Of a stretch of 64,000 nucleotides of DNA, positions 1 through 10,086 are shown in pieces. Positions within the stretch are counted from its first letter, which is position 1. Every line of letters starts with the position of its first letter. This DNA is from Novosphingobium sp. SG919 (GTDB lineage: Bacteria > Pseudomonadota > Alphaproteobacteria > Sphingomonadales > Sphingomonadaceae). The notes under the pieces are model-generated. The model ran no database searches and was not told the origin of the DNA. It was given only the letters and a program-made list of their open reading frames with translations. The stretch is taken from positions 62,001-126,000 of the forward strand of contig NZ_JABCNG010000003.1 of NCBI RefSeq assembly GCF_012932495.1. Reading direction: 5' to 3'. The translations under genes and the position numbers were made by a program.

Positions 1-1066
1 CCCTGCCCGACACCGATGGCAAGACCATCGCCAGCATCGTGGACAAGCGGCGCCACATTGGCCCCACCGTGGTCATCGCACCCAAGTGGCAGGCCGGCCC
101 CTTGGAGAAGAAGTTGGATAAGCCGCGCGGATGGACGCGGCTGACCGGCTTTGCGCTGCCGAATTGGCCCGGTTTCGCCGACGATGTGCGAGTCACGCTC
201 AACCAGGGCAAAGGCTATCGCGCCCATGGCTGGCGCACGGCCGACGGGCGACACGGTCCGCTGCCCGACGATGAAAAGGTGGTTTCGGGCACCGGCCAGG
301 CGCTGGTGCCACTGGTCACCACCGGCGATGGGCAAGTGCTTGCCGCCTATCGTGACGACAACGGCCGTTACCCCGCGCTCGATGCCTTGGCCGACGTGGA
401 AACACCGACCGTCCTGGCTGCGGGCGATGACGACGATAGCGAGGCGCTGGCCGATGGACCGGACATGGAGCGCCAGCCGCTGGTCCTGGTGTTCGAGCCC
501 GACCTGTTCGACAATTACGGCCTCGCCAACCGCCAGACTGCAATGCTTGCGCTCGACGTGCTGCGCGCCGCATCGGCCAATGCAGGCAGCAAGCAGATCA
601 CGTTCGACTTGTCGCTTGCCGGGCTGGGCGGCCGGCCCAACCTGCTCACCCTGGCGTTCGAGCCGCCGTTCCTGGCTGCCACGGTGGGCCTGATCCTGGC
701 GCTGCTGGCGGTGGGCTGGCGCGCGTTCTGCCGGTTCGGCCCGCCGCGCGTGGGCCTGGCGGCGATTCCGCCGGGCAAGACCACGCTGGTGGTCAACAGT
801 GCCGGCCTGATTCGCCGCGCCGGGCGGCTGCACCTGGTCAGCGGGCCCTATGCCGATGCCCTGCGCGAGCGGCTGGCGGCGCGGCTGGGCCTGCGGCGCG
901 GCGCCCCGGCCGAGCAGACCGACGCGCTGATCGATGCCCATCTGGCGCGCGTGAACCCCGATTCGATGCCGTTTTCCCATGCCATTGCGCAACTGACCGC
1001 CGCACGCCGCCCGCACGATGCAGTGCGTGCGGCTGCTGCCCTGCATGCCCTAGAAAAGGATCTTGC

Positions 1067-1070
<4 letters not shown>
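1..1070 (+). CDS. DUF4350 domain-containing membrane protein, 5'-truncated by window edge
   Basis: The reading frame is open from the left edge (codons begin at base 3), so the N-terminus is missing; the GTG at 39 lies inside the gene. Visible sequence includes the family-typical stretch '[11 protein letters not shown]' and, late in the protein, one hydrophobic segment at about bases 665-725 followed by a cationic cytoplasmic tail. DUF4350 proteins are membrane proteins of unknown biochemical function that sit with MoxR ATPases and DUF58 proteins. The stop codon overlaps the GTG start of the MoxR gene (GTGA), so the two are translationally coupled. The family call rests on the motif and the neighbours together. 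Confidence 0.8.
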
Positions 1071-2053
<983 letters not shown>

Positions 2054-2073
2054 TCGGCCGCGACCCCGCCCTG

Positions 2074-3429
2074 ATGCCCCGCCTGCGCGTTCCCTGGCCT
2101 GTCTCCTGGCCCACGCTCGCCGTCTATCCAACGGCGCGCGCAGTGCTGCTGTTGGCGCTGACCGCGCCGGCCGGGCTGTTGCTGGCCAGCCTGGCACCGC
2201 AAGCCTGGATCGTCGCCCCGGCCGCAGGCGCCGCGCTGCTCGCGCTGGTCCTGCTCGACGCGCTGATAGCCGGCCCCTTGCGCGATCTGCATCTGGCCAT
2301 GGCCGAAGATGCCGAAGTGGGCCAACCGGTGCGCCTTACGCTCACGGCGGCGCTGTCGGGCGCCCGCGCCACGCCGATGGCGGCGCTGGCCTGCGATCCG
2401 CGCCTGGCCGATGGCGGGCGCGCCACGCTCCCGCTGGCGCTTGACGATCAGGGCCGCTGGCACGGCGATAAGGCCTTGCTGCCCACGCGGCGGGGCACGG
2501 TGCGGCTCGAAACCCTCTGGCTGCGCTGGACCGGGCCGCTTGGCCTGGGCCATCGCCAGGTGCGCCGCCCGCTTGCCCATACCTTGCGCGTCTGGCCCGA
2601 TATCACCCCGGTGCGCAGCCCGGCGTTGCAGATCTTCCTGCGCGATGCGGCGTTCGGCCTGGTCGCGCGGCGCATTCGCGGCGAAGGGACCGAGTTCGAG
2701 GCGCTGGCCGATTACGAACCGGGCATGGACCGCCGTCGCATCGACTGGAAAAGCTCGGCCCGCCACGGCCGCCTCTATGCTAAGGAATACGAGACCGAGC
2801 GCAACAACCAGATCGTCTTCGCGTTCGATTGCGGGCAGGCCATGGCCGAGCCGTTGGCCGGCTTGCCCCGGCTGGACCGCGCGATCACCGCTGCGCTCAC
2901 CACTGCCTGGGTGGCGCTGAAAGCGCAGGATCGCGTTGCGGTCTACGGCTTTGCCGCAAGGCCCCTGGGCCTTTCGCCCTTCGTGACCGCCCCGCGCGAT
3001 TTTGCTCGCCTGCAACGCAGCGCCGCCGGGTTCGACTATCATGGCGAGGAACCCAATTTCACGTTCGCCATGGCCACGCTGGCCACGCGGCTGCAGCGTC
3101 GCTCGCTGGTGGTGGTCTTTTCCGATTTCACCGATCCCACCAGCGCCGAACTGATGATCGAAAGCCTGGGCCGCCTGATGGAACGGCACCGCGTGCTGTT
3201 CGTGGTCATGGCCGATGCGGAATTGACCGCGCTGGCCACGGGAGCCCCGGACGATCTCGATGCCATGGCCCGCGCCGTCACGGCCACGGCCCTGCAACGC
3301 CAGCGCATGCTGGTGCTGCAACGCCTGCGCCAGATGGGCGTGCGCGTGGTGGAGGCAGCCTACGACCAGATCGGCACGCGGCTGATCGATGCCTATCTGG
3401 GCGTGAAACGCGAAGGGAGCCTGGGATGA
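2074..3429 (+). CDS. DUF58 domain-containing protein (vWA-like), membrane-anchored
   Basis: 451 residues. Two adjacent hydrophobic segments near residues 20-65 anchor the protein, followed by a beta-rich region and the DUF58 signature around residues 210-245 (acidic 'DYEPGMDRRRIDWKSS' and 'YETERN'). The C-terminal part resembles a von Willebrand A fold (FAFDCG, then VVFSDFTDPTS). DUF58 proteins pair with MoxR ATPases; the biochemical role is unresolved. It starts 20 bases after moxR and its stop overlaps the ATG of the SpoIIM-like gene (ATGA), so the operon is tightly coupled. Confidence 0.9.
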   Translation: MPRLRVPWPVSWPTLAVYPTARAVLLLALTAPAGLLLASLAPQAWIVAPAAGAALLALVLLDALIAGPLRDLHLAMAEDAEVGQPVRLTLTAALSGARATPMAALACDPRLADGGRATLPLALDDQGRWHGDKALLPTRRGTVRLETLWLRWTGPLGLGHRQVRRPLAHTLRVWPDITPVRSPALQIFLRDAAFGLVARRIRGEGTEFEALADYEPGMDRRRIDWKSSARHGRLYAKEYETERNNQIVFAFDCGQAMAEPLAGLPRLDRAITAALTTAWVALKAQDRVAVYGFAARPLGLSPFVTAPRDFARLQRSAAGFDYHGEEPNFTFAMATLATRLQRRSLVVVFSDFTDPTSAELMIESLGRLMERHRVLFVVMADAELTALATGAPDDLDAMARAVTATALQRQRMLVLQRLRQMGVRVVEAAYDQIGTRLIDAYLGVKREGSLG

Positions 3430-4469
3430 TCGCGCGCTGGTTTGGCAAGAACGCCAGTCAGGACGCGGCGGTAGAGGCCGCCGCGCTGCGCTCCGACCGG
3501 TTTCGCCAGGCGCGCGAGGGCGATTGGCAGCGGCTGGAAACCATCGTGACGCGGATCGAGGGTGGGCGGCTGCGCAAGCTTTCGGATGAAGACTTGCTGG
3601 CCTTGCCCGCGCTTTATCGTACGGCCATATCCAGCCTGGCGATCGCGCGCGAAACCTCGCTCGACGCCGCGCTGATCGCCTATCTCGAAGGGCTGGCACG
3701 GCGCGCGTGGTTTGCCGTCTATGGCCCGCGCGAAGGCCTGGGTGCCTGGCTGAAACGCTTTTTCCTGGGCGGGTGGAGCGCGGCGGTGCGTGGTCTGGGG
3801 GTGGACCTGCTCATCGCGCTGGCCATGATGGTCCTGGGCACAGTGGTCGGCTGGCTGCTGGTTTCAGGCAATCCCGACTGGTATTACAGTCTGATGGGCA
3901 GCGACGACGTGCGCGTGCCCGGTGCCAGCCGCGAAGCGCTGCTGCACACCCTGTTCGGCCAGCAAGACCAGACCGGCCTGTCGATGTTTGCCGCGTTCCT
4001 GTTCAGCAACAATGCCCAGGTCTCGCTGTTCGCCTTTGCCCTGGGCTTTGCCTTCGGCCTGCCTTCGATCCTGCTGCTGATCCACAATACGGCGGGGCTT
4101 GGTGCGCTGCTGTGGCTCTATCACGGCCAGGGGCTGACGCTGGAGCTGGTCGGCTGGCTGTCGATCCACGGCACGACCGAACTGTTCGCGATCCTGCTGG
4201 CGGGCGGGGCCGGCATCCACATCGGCCGCGCCATGGCCTTTCCCGGCGATGCCCCGGTGCTGGTTGCCGCGGCCGCTGCCGGCCGGCGCGCGGCGCAAGT
4301 GATGGTGGGCGTTGTGCTGATGCTGATCTGCGCCGCCGTGCTCGAAGGGTTTGGCCGGCAGCTGGTGGATTCCACCACCGTGCGCCTGGCCATCGGCGGC
4401 ACCATGCTGGCGCTGTGGCTGGCCTATTTCTTTGCCTGGCGCCCGGCGCGCGGGCAGGCGGCGGCCTGA
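3426..4469 (+). CDS. Stage II sporulation protein M (SpoIIM)-family membrane protein
   Basis: 347 residues: a soluble N-terminal region of about 110 residues, then several membrane segments that end in 'LALWLAYFFAW'. The pattern 'FLFSNNAQVSLFAFALGFAFGLPS' followed by 'HGTTELFAILLAGGAG' is characteristic of SpoIIM-like (DUF95) proteins. In sporulators SpoIIM takes part in peptidoglycan degradation during engulfment, but Sphingomonadales do not sporulate, so only a general envelope role can be inferred. The ATG overlaps the DUF58 stop, and the stop overlaps the next ATG. Confidence 0.88.
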   Translation: MIARWFGKNASQDAAVEAAALRSDRFRQAREGDWQRLETIVTRIEGGRLRKLSDEDLLALPALYRTAISSLAIARETSLDAALIAYLEGLARRAWFAVYGPREGLGAWLKRFFLGGWSAAVRGLGVDLLIALAMMVLGTVVGWLLVSGNPDWYYSLMGSDDVRVPGASREALLHTLFGQQDQTGLSMFAAFLFSNNAQVSLFAFALGFAFGLPSILLLIHNTAGLGALLWLYHGQGLTLELVGWLSIHGTTELFAILLAGGAGIHIGRAMAFPGDAPVLVAAAAAGRRAAQVMVGVVLMLICAAVLEGFGRQLVDSTTVRLAIGGTMLALWLAYFFAWRPARGQAAA

Positions 4470-5389
4470 TGGCGCTGCTTCGCCGCCGCCGCGTGCGGCT
4501 CCGCCCCGGGCCAGACCGGCGCCAGCGCCAGGTGATCACGCCCGAAGGCGTGCCGTTGCCTTTCACCATCGGTGCGCGCGGTGCCCGTGCCGCGGCGCTG
4601 ATTATCGATTACGTGCTGATCGTGGCGGCGATGGCGGGGCTGACCTATCTGGTCGCGTCCCTGGCCAATGCCGTCCATATCAAGGCCGATGAAAGAAACC
4701 CGGTTGGCCAGGCGCTGGTGGTCATCTGGATCGTCATCATGTTCCTGTTCCGCCACATCTGGTTCCTCTATTTCGAGCTGGGCCCACGCGGCGCCACGCC
4801 AGGCAAGCGCATCGTGGGCTTGCGCGTGGCCGCGCGCGATGGTGGCCGGTTGACGACCGAAGCGGTGGTGGCGCGCAATTTCCTGCGCGACATCGAATTG
4901 ACCCTGCCGATGATCTTCATCAGCACGACTCTGGCCATGGGCGAAGACGCCAGCTTTGCCGGCTGGGCGGGAACGGCCTGGTTCCTGATTTTCGTGCTGT
5001 TCCCGTTCTGCAACCGCGACGCCTTGCGCGCGGGCGATGTGGTGGCCGGCACCTGGGTGGTGGAAGCCGGGCGTGACCGGCTCAAGGCCGCGCTCTCCAC
5101 CGGCGCGGGCGCGCAAGGGCACAGCACCCTGACGCAGACCCGCTATGAATTCGGCGAGGCGGAACTGTCGGTCTACGGCGAATACGAGTTGCAAGTGCTC
5201 GAACGCGTGCTGCGCGACGACAATGCCGAGGCCATGGCCGATGTGGCCCAGGCGATCTGCACCAAGATCGGCTGGACCAACGGCCGGGGCGACGAGCGCG
5301 CGTTCCTGGAAGCCTATTACACCCAGCTGCGTGCCCGGCTGGAACGCGGCATGCGCTTTGGCCGGCGCAAGGCCGACAAGCATTCTTAA
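4469..5389 (+). CDS. RDD family membrane protein
   Basis: 306 residues. The RDD domain occupies about residues 35-200: 'RAAALIIDYVLIVAAM' gives the first membrane helix with its Asp, 'GATPGKRIVGLRV' is the hallmark loop, and 'FCNRDALRAGDVVAGTWVV' closes the domain. The remaining ~100 residues are soluble and charged. RDD proteins are membrane proteins, sometimes transporters; the substrate here is unknown. This is the last gene of the DUF4350-MoxR-DUF58-SpoIIM-RDD operon, starting at the ATG that overlaps the previous TGA. Confidence 0.88.
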   Translation: MALLRRRRVRLRPGPDRRQRQVITPEGVPLPFTIGARGARAAALIIDYVLIVAAMAGLTYLVASLANAVHIKADERNPVGQALVVIWIVIMFLFRHIWFLYFELGPRGATPGKRIVGLRVAARDGGRLTTEAVVARNFLRDIELTLPMIFISTTLAMGEDASFAGWAGTAWFLIFVLFPFCNRDALRAGDVVAGTWVVEAGRDRLKAALSTGAGAQGHSTLTQTRYEFGEAELSVYGEYELQVLERVLRDDNAEAMADVAQAICTKIGWTNGRGDERAFLEAYYTQLRARLERGMRFGRRKADKHS

Positions 5390-5436
5390 AAGATGGCATT
5401 CGCGAGGGGGCTGCACAGCGCCCCTCTCCATGGCCA

Positions 5437-5532
5437 CGTCACCCCGGACTTGATCCGGGGTCCTGCTTGTTCTGGACGTCACGCGCTACTTTCAAAAGAA
5501 CAGCGGGACCCCGGGTCAAGCCCGGGGTGACG
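5437..5532. repeat. Palindromic intergenic repeat pair (CACCCCGG...TGATCCGGGG type)
   Basis: Two inverted-repeat units in opposite orientation between convergent genes. The left unit (5442-5460) folds on CCCCGGA/TCCGGGG and the right unit (5509-5528) on ACCCCGGG/CCCGGGGT. The outer ends are also complementary (CGTCACCCCGG at 5437 with GGGGTGACG at 5532), so the whole element can form one long hairpin. Elements of this sequence type are widespread between genes of alphaproteobacteria. It may also act as a transcription barrier between the convergent operons. Confidence 0.8.
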
Positions 5533-5554
5533 CCATTCTCTAGCATTGTGTGAT

Positions 5555-6754
5555 TCACGCCGCCGAAGCGTTGACACCCATGCTGGTAAGGTAGCGCTTG
5601 ATGTTGCGCGCGGCCTGGCGCAGGCGCTGCTCGTTTTCGACCATGGCGATACGGACAAAGCCTTCGCCGTCCTCGCCATAGCCCACGCCCGGCGCCACGG
5701 CGACTTCGGCCTGGGTCAGCAATTGCTTGGAAAATTCCAGGCTGCCCATGTGCTTGAGCGCGGGCGGCAGCGGCGCCCAGGCAAACATCGAGGCCTTGGG
5801 GCTGGGAATGTCCCACCCGGCGCGGCCAAAGGCTTCGACCATCACGTCGCGGCGCTTCTGGTAGAGCTTGCGGTTCTGTTCGACGATGTCCTGCGGGCCG
5901 TTGAGCGCAGCGCAGGCCGCCGCCTGGATCGGCGTGAACGCGCCATAATCCAGGTAGGATTTCACGCGGGTGAGCGCGGCGATCAGGCGCTTGTTGCCCA
6001 CGGCAAAGCCCACGCGCCAGCCGGCCATGGAAAAGGTCTTGGACATCGAGGTGAATTCCACCGCCACGTCCTTGGCACCGGGCACTTCCAGGATGGAGCG
6101 GGTGGGCTGGCCGTCGAAGTACAGCTCGGAATAGGCGAGGTCCGACAGGATCCAGACCTTGTTTTCCTTGGCCCAGGCCACCAGCCGCTCGTAGAACGCC
6201 AGGTCGACGGTTTCGGCCGTGGGGTTCGACGGATAGTTGACGATCAGGATCGACGGGCGCGGCACGGTAAAGGCCATCGCGCGGTCGAGCGATTCCCAAT
6301 AGCGTTCGTCGGGCGTGGTCGGCACCGAGCGGATCGTGGCCCCGGCGATGATGAAGCCGAAGGTGTGGATCGGATATGACGGATTGGGCGCCAGCACCAC
6401 GTCACCGGGCGCGGTGATCGCGGTGGCCAGGCTCGCCAGGCCTTCCTTCGAACCCATGGTCATGACCACTTCGGTTTCCGGGTCCAGCTCCACGTTGAAG
6501 CGGGTTGCATAGTAATTGGCCTGGGCCTTGCGGATGCCGGGGATGCCCTTCGACGCGGAATAGCCATGGGCCGACGGCTTCTGCGCCACTTCGCACAGCT
6601 TTTCGATCACGTGGGCGGGCGGGGGCAGATCGGGATTGCCCATGCCCAGGTCGATGATGTCCCGGCCGCTGGCGCGGGCTGCGGCCCGCATCGCATTCAC
6701 TTCGGCGATGACGTAGGGCGGCAGGCGCTTGATGCGGTAGAACTCTTCTTCCAC
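5555..6754 (-). CDS. alaC: PLP-dependent aminotransferase, AlaC/LL-DAP aminotransferase-like
   Basis: Fold type I aminotransferase of 399 residues. The PLP-binding lysine is K239 in 'TSMSKTFSMAGWR', with the substrate and cofactor motifs 'NPSYP', 'NYPSNPTA' and 'SDLAYSELYFDG' in order. The close match in style is the AlaC group (glutamate-pyruvate transamination, alanine synthesis), which is often annotated as LL-diaminopimelate aminotransferase. I chose the GTG at 6754 because the protein then begins 'VEEEFYRIKRLPPYV', where relatives begin; no ATG lies nearby in frame. It is divergent from phaC with about 200 bases between starts. Confidence 0.85.
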   Translation of the reverse strand: MEEEFYRIKRLPPYVIAEVNAMRAAARASGRDIIDLGMGNPDLPPPAHVIEKLCEVAQKPSAHGYSASKGIPGIRKAQANYYATRFNVELDPETEVVMTMGSKEGLASLATAITAPGDVVLAPNPSYPIHTFGFIIAGATIRSVPTTPDERYWESLDRAMAFTVPRPSILIVNYPSNPTAETVDLAFYERLVAWAKENKVWILSDLAYSELYFDGQPTRSILEVPGAKDVAVEFTSMSKTFSMAGWRVGFAVGNKRLIAALTRVKSYLDYGAFTPIQAAACAALNGPQDIVEQNRKLYQKRRDVMVEAFGRAGWDIPSPKASMFAWAPLPPALKHMGSLEFSKQLLTQAEVAVAPGVGYGEDGEGFVRIAMVENEQRLRQAARNIKRYLTSMGVNASAA

Positions 6755-6956
6755 GGTCGTGACTCGAATGCTTGCCGGCTGGATTGCCGGGATCGCCCCC
6801 TTACGCCAATCGATCCGCTTCGCCAATCGTGGGCTGCATCTGGCCCGCACCCGGCGTGCATCACGCGCATTCGGACGCGAAGCGGCTTGCCCCTGGCACG
6901 GCCGCGCGCGATAGACGATGTGGGTTGGCTCGGGCGTGCCGGGCATTGTGGGGATT

Positions 6957-8864
6957 ATGTCGTCGATGCGCGAACCGGATAATGCCAAGACGCCTGCTGC
7001 CACCGACAGCGCGGTGTTCGAAGACCTTTTCCGCCTGCAAACCGAAGCGATGCAGGCCATGGCCGCACCGTTCCTGCCCACCGCCCATGCCAAGGCCCCC
7101 GATCCCGGCGATCTTCAGCACTGGGCCATGTCGGGCGCCAAGCTGCAGAAGATGTGGCTGGATTTCATGGCCGAACAGACTGCCGTGGCCGAGCCGGCAT
7201 GGACGCGAATCTATGATGGCGGCCGCTGGCAACAGCTGTTCGACGATTGGTGCGCGGCCATGCCGATCGCCCAGGCCGAAACCCAGGCGCGGCTGTGGGA
7301 CGAAAGCCTGCAGCTGTGGAACCGGGTGATCGAGCTTTACGCCCCCGCCAGCCCCCCGACGCCGGGCAAGCTCCCGGCCGATGTGGCGCCCGAGGCGCTG
7401 CCGCGCCGCGACCGCCGCTTTGCCGATCCGCGCTGGCGCGAGCAGCCCTGGTTTGCCCTGCTGCACCAGACCTATCTCTTGCTGGCCGAGCGACTGGAAG
7501 ACATGGCGCAGGAGATTTCCGGGCTGGAGCCAGAGCGCCACGGGCAGTTGCGCTTCATGACGCGCCTGATCACCGAAGCGCTCTCGCCCGCCAATTTCCC
7601 GATGACCAACCCGCTGGTGATCGAACGCACGCTCGCCACGCGCGGCGAGAACCTGGTCAAGGGCGTGGAGCACTTGCTGGCCGATCTCAAGCGCGGGCAG
7701 TTGAGCCACACCGATGGCGAAGCGTTCGAAGTGGGCCGCAACATCGCCACCACGCCGGGCAAGGTGGTGCACGAAACCCCACTGTTCCAGCTGATCCACT
7801 ATGCCCCGACCACGGATGAGGTGGCGGCGGCGCCCCTGGTGATCTTCCCGCCGTGGATCAACCGCTTCTACATCCTTGATCTCAACCCGAAGAAAAGCTT
7901 CGTGCGCTGGGCGGTGGACCAGGGATTGAGCGTCTTCATGGTCTCGTGGAAATCCGCCGATGCCAGCCTGGCCGACGTGACCATGGACGATTACGTGCGC
8001 GCCCAGATCGAGGCGATCGACGTGGTACGCAAGCGCCTCTCGGTGCCTGCGGTCCACACCATCGGCTATTGCGTGGCCGGCACCACGCTGGCCGCCACGC
8101 TCGCCGTGCTGGCCAGGCGCGGCGAAGCGGACAAGGTGGCTTCGGCCACGTTCTTCACAGCCCAGGTCGATTTCAGCGAGGCGGGCGAATTGTGCCACTT
8201 CGTGGACGATGCCCAGCTTCGCTGGCTCGAAAGCCTCGAAACCGAGGGCTATCTCGACGGGCGCTATCTGGCTGCCACGTTCAACCTTTTGCGCGGCCCG
8301 GACCTGATCTGGAACTACGTGATCAACAACTACCTCTTGGGCGAGGAATATCCGGCCTTCGACCTGCTCTATTGGAACGGCGACACGACCAACCTGCCCG
8401 CGCGCTGGCATCGTGCCTATCTCAGCGATCTCTATCGCGACAACCAGCTGGTCGTGCCCGACGCGCTCAGCGCCGACGGCACCCCGATCGACCTGCACCG
8501 TATCACCACGCCCTGCTATATCCAGGCCGGATGCGAGGATCACATTGCGCCGGCCGGCAGCGTATGGAAGCTCACGCGGCACCTGGCCGGCCCGTGGAAG
8601 TTCGTGCTGGCCGGATCGGGTCACGTCTCAGGCGTGGTCAATCCGCCCGATGCGGGCAAGTACCAGTACTGGACCAACCCCAGCGACGTTGCCAGCCTCG
8701 AAGCCTTCTTTGCCGGCGCGCAGGAAACCAAGGGCAGCTGGTGGCCCGATTGGCGGGCCTGGCTGGCCGATGTGGATGCCAAGACGGTCCCGGCCAAAGG
8801 TGCCCGCGTGCCCGGCCGCAATGCCATAGAAGACGCCCCTGGCCGTTATGTGCGCATGCGATGA
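6957..8864 (+). CDS. phaC: Class I poly(3-hydroxyalkanoate) synthase PhaC
   Basis: Polymerises hydroxyacyl-CoA into PHA at the granule surface. 635 residues, normal for class I. The lipase-box-like motif is GYCVAGT with nucleophile C372, the catalytic Asp is D528 (in 'EDHIAP') and the His is H556 (in 'GSGHVSG'). The N-terminal ~200 residues are the usual PhaC N domain. The ATG at 6957 was preferred to an upstream GTG; a second ATG at 6966 is possible. A phasin gene follows at 9.1 kb, and a 3-hydroxybutyryl-CoA dehydrogenase lies far downstream in the window, consistent with PHA metabolism. Confidence 0.96.
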   Translation: MSSMREPDNAKTPAATDSAVFEDLFRLQTEAMQAMAAPFLPTAHAKAPDPGDLQHWAMSGAKLQKMWLDFMAEQTAVAEPAWTRIYDGGRWQQLFDDWCAAMPIAQAETQARLWDESLQLWNRVIELYAPASPPTPGKLPADVAPEALPRRDRRFADPRWREQPWFALLHQTYLLLAERLEDMAQEISGLEPERHGQLRFMTRLITEALSPANFPMTNPLVIERTLATRGENLVKGVEHLLADLKRGQLSHTDGEAFEVGRNIATTPGKVVHETPLFQLIHYAPTTDEVAAAPLVIFPPWINRFYILDLNPKKSFVRWAVDQGLSVFMVSWKSADASLADVTMDDYVRAQIEAIDVVRKRLSVPAVHTIGYCVAGTTLAATLAVLARRGEADKVASATFFTAQVDFSEAGELCHFVDDAQLRWLESLETEGYLDGRYLAATFNLLRGPDLIWNYVINNYLLGEEYPAFDLLYWNGDTTNLPARWHRAYLSDLYRDNQLVVPDALSADGTPIDLHRITTPCYIQAGCEDHIAPAGSVWKLTRHLAGPWKFVLAGSGHVSGVVNPPDAGKYQYWTNPSDVASLEAFFAGAQETKGSWWPDWRAWLADVDAKTVPAKGARVPGRNAIEDAPGRYVRMR

Positions 8865-8927
8865 CGGCACGGCCGCGATCTGCGGTTACGACCCAGCAAC
8901 TTAGTGCAATTAGCGCCAAGATGGATA

Positions 8928-8942
8928 TTGTGCACTGCACAA
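8928..8942. promoter_or_regulatory. Perfect inverted repeat upstream of the phasin gene
   Basis: TTGTGCA-C-TGCACAA, seven-base arms around one base, in the AT-richer part of the phaC-phasin gap and 139 bases before the phasin ATG. A second TGC-rich patch (TTGCATTGCAG, near 8975) follows. PhaR repressors of other alphaproteobacteria bind TGC/GCA-rich sites before phasin genes, so PhaR is a reasonable candidate ligand. No phaR gene is in this window, so the assignment is inference. Confidence 0.45.
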
Positions 8943-9081
8943 AATCCTTGACTTTGGCCCGCGCATTCCTATTTTTTGCATTGCAGCACGGGCCAGGTCC
9001 GGCCGTGACTGAGTCGCCGCCATTGCGCGGCACTTGGTTTTCCGGATCCTTGCCTGGCCGCAATGCAGGAGCCGTATTGCC

Positions 9082-10086
9082 ATGGCCGAAGATACCACGG
9101 ACGAAGGGACGCTTTCCAGCACGCCATCCAGCCCCGCCCCCCAGGCGGAAGGCCCGGTGCCCGCTGTTGCCGCTGACCTCACCCCGGCGGTAGAGCCGGT
9201 CGGAAGCGCGGCACAGGCGACGGAGCAGGCGCAAGCCAAGAAGGCCGCCCGTCGTTCACGCAAGCTCGTGACCCCTGCAGAGGCCGAAGCGACGCCGTCT
9301 GTCGCCCCGGAACCCGCCCCTCTGGCCGAGCCCGTCGTGGCCGCGCCCGTGGTGGAGGAGCCCGTGGCCGCAGCACCGGTGGTACCGCCCGTAGCCAAGC
9401 CTGCCCCCGCCAAGGCGAGCAAGCCGCTCGCCCGCAACGTGGGCAAGCCCGGCACCGCGCGGCCCGCCGTGGCCAAGCCTCTGCCGGCCGGGAAGGCCCC
9501 CGCCAAGGCGGTTCCGGCCAAGCCCCCGGTTGCCAAACCTCTGGTCACGACAAGACCCGGAACCGGTATCCCCCACGCGAAGGTGCCGGCCCCGCTCACG
9601 ACCCGCGTGACTCACGCCGCCGCCGCGGCTTCCAGGAAGGAACACTCCATCATGACCACCGCCACCGATTTTTCCGAAAAGTTCCAGTCCGCTTTCAAGG
9701 ACGCCTCTGAAAAGGCCAAGGCCGCTTTCGAAAAGAGCCAGGCCGCGTTCGGCGATGCCGGCGAATTCGCCAAGGGCAACGTCGAAGCCGTCGTGGAATC
9801 GAGCAAGATCCTCGCTTCGGGCCTGCAGGAACTGACCAAGGACTATGCCGCCGAAGGCAAGTCGGCGATCGAAACCCTGACCGCCGAAATCAAGGAACTG
9901 GCCAGCGCCAAGTCGCCCACCGAGTTCTTCGAAAAGCACACCGCCCTCGTGCGCAAGCAGTTCGATGCGGCCGTCGCTGCCAGCAGCAAGCACAGCGAAG
10001 CCGTGCTGAAGCTGGCCAACGAAGCGTTCCAGCCGATTTCCAACCGCGTCAGCCTCGCGGTTGAAAAGATCAAGGTCGCCGCCTGA
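9082..10086 (+). CDS. Phasin family protein with long Ala/Pro/Lys-rich N-terminal extension
   Basis: PHA granule-coating protein. From the ATG at 9082 (preceded by AGGAG at 9067-9071) it has 334 residues. Residues 1-190 are low complexity, first acidic and then strongly Ala/Pro/Lys-rich with 'KPAPAKA'-like units. Residues 191-334 form the phasin domain ('FSEKFQSAFKDASEKAKAAFEKSQAAFGDAGEFAKGN' style amphipathic helices, written here only as a description). A well-placed ribosome binding site precedes an internal ATG at 9652 that would give a plain ~144-residue phasin, so two products are possible. The extension resembles the histone H1-like tails of PhaF-type proteins but is on the other end. 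Confidence 0.85.
   Translation: MAEDTTDEGTLSSTPSSPAPQAEGPVPAVAADLTPAVEPVGSAAQATEQAQAKKAARRSRKLVTPAEAEATPSVAPEPAPLAEPVVAAPVVEEPVAAAPVVPPVAKPAPAKASKPLARNVGKPGTARPAVAKPLPAGKAPAKAVPAKPPVAKPLVTTRPGTGIPHAKVPAPLTTRVTHAAAAASRKEHSIMTTATDFSEKFQSAFKDASEKAKAAFEKSQAAFGDAGEFAKGNVEAVVESSKILASGLQELTKDYAAEGKSAIETLTAEIKELASAKSPTEFFEKHTALVRKQFDAAVAASSKHSEAVLKLANEAFQPISNRVSLAVEKIKVAA
9634..9654 (+). promoter_or_regulatory. Internal ribosome binding site and ATG in the phasin gene
   Basis: AGGAAGGA (9634-9641) lies 10 bases before an in-frame ATG at 9652. This Shine-Dalgarno match is better than most in the window. Translation from here yields 'MTTATDFSEKFQ', which is where ordinary phasins begin. Confidence 0.6.
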
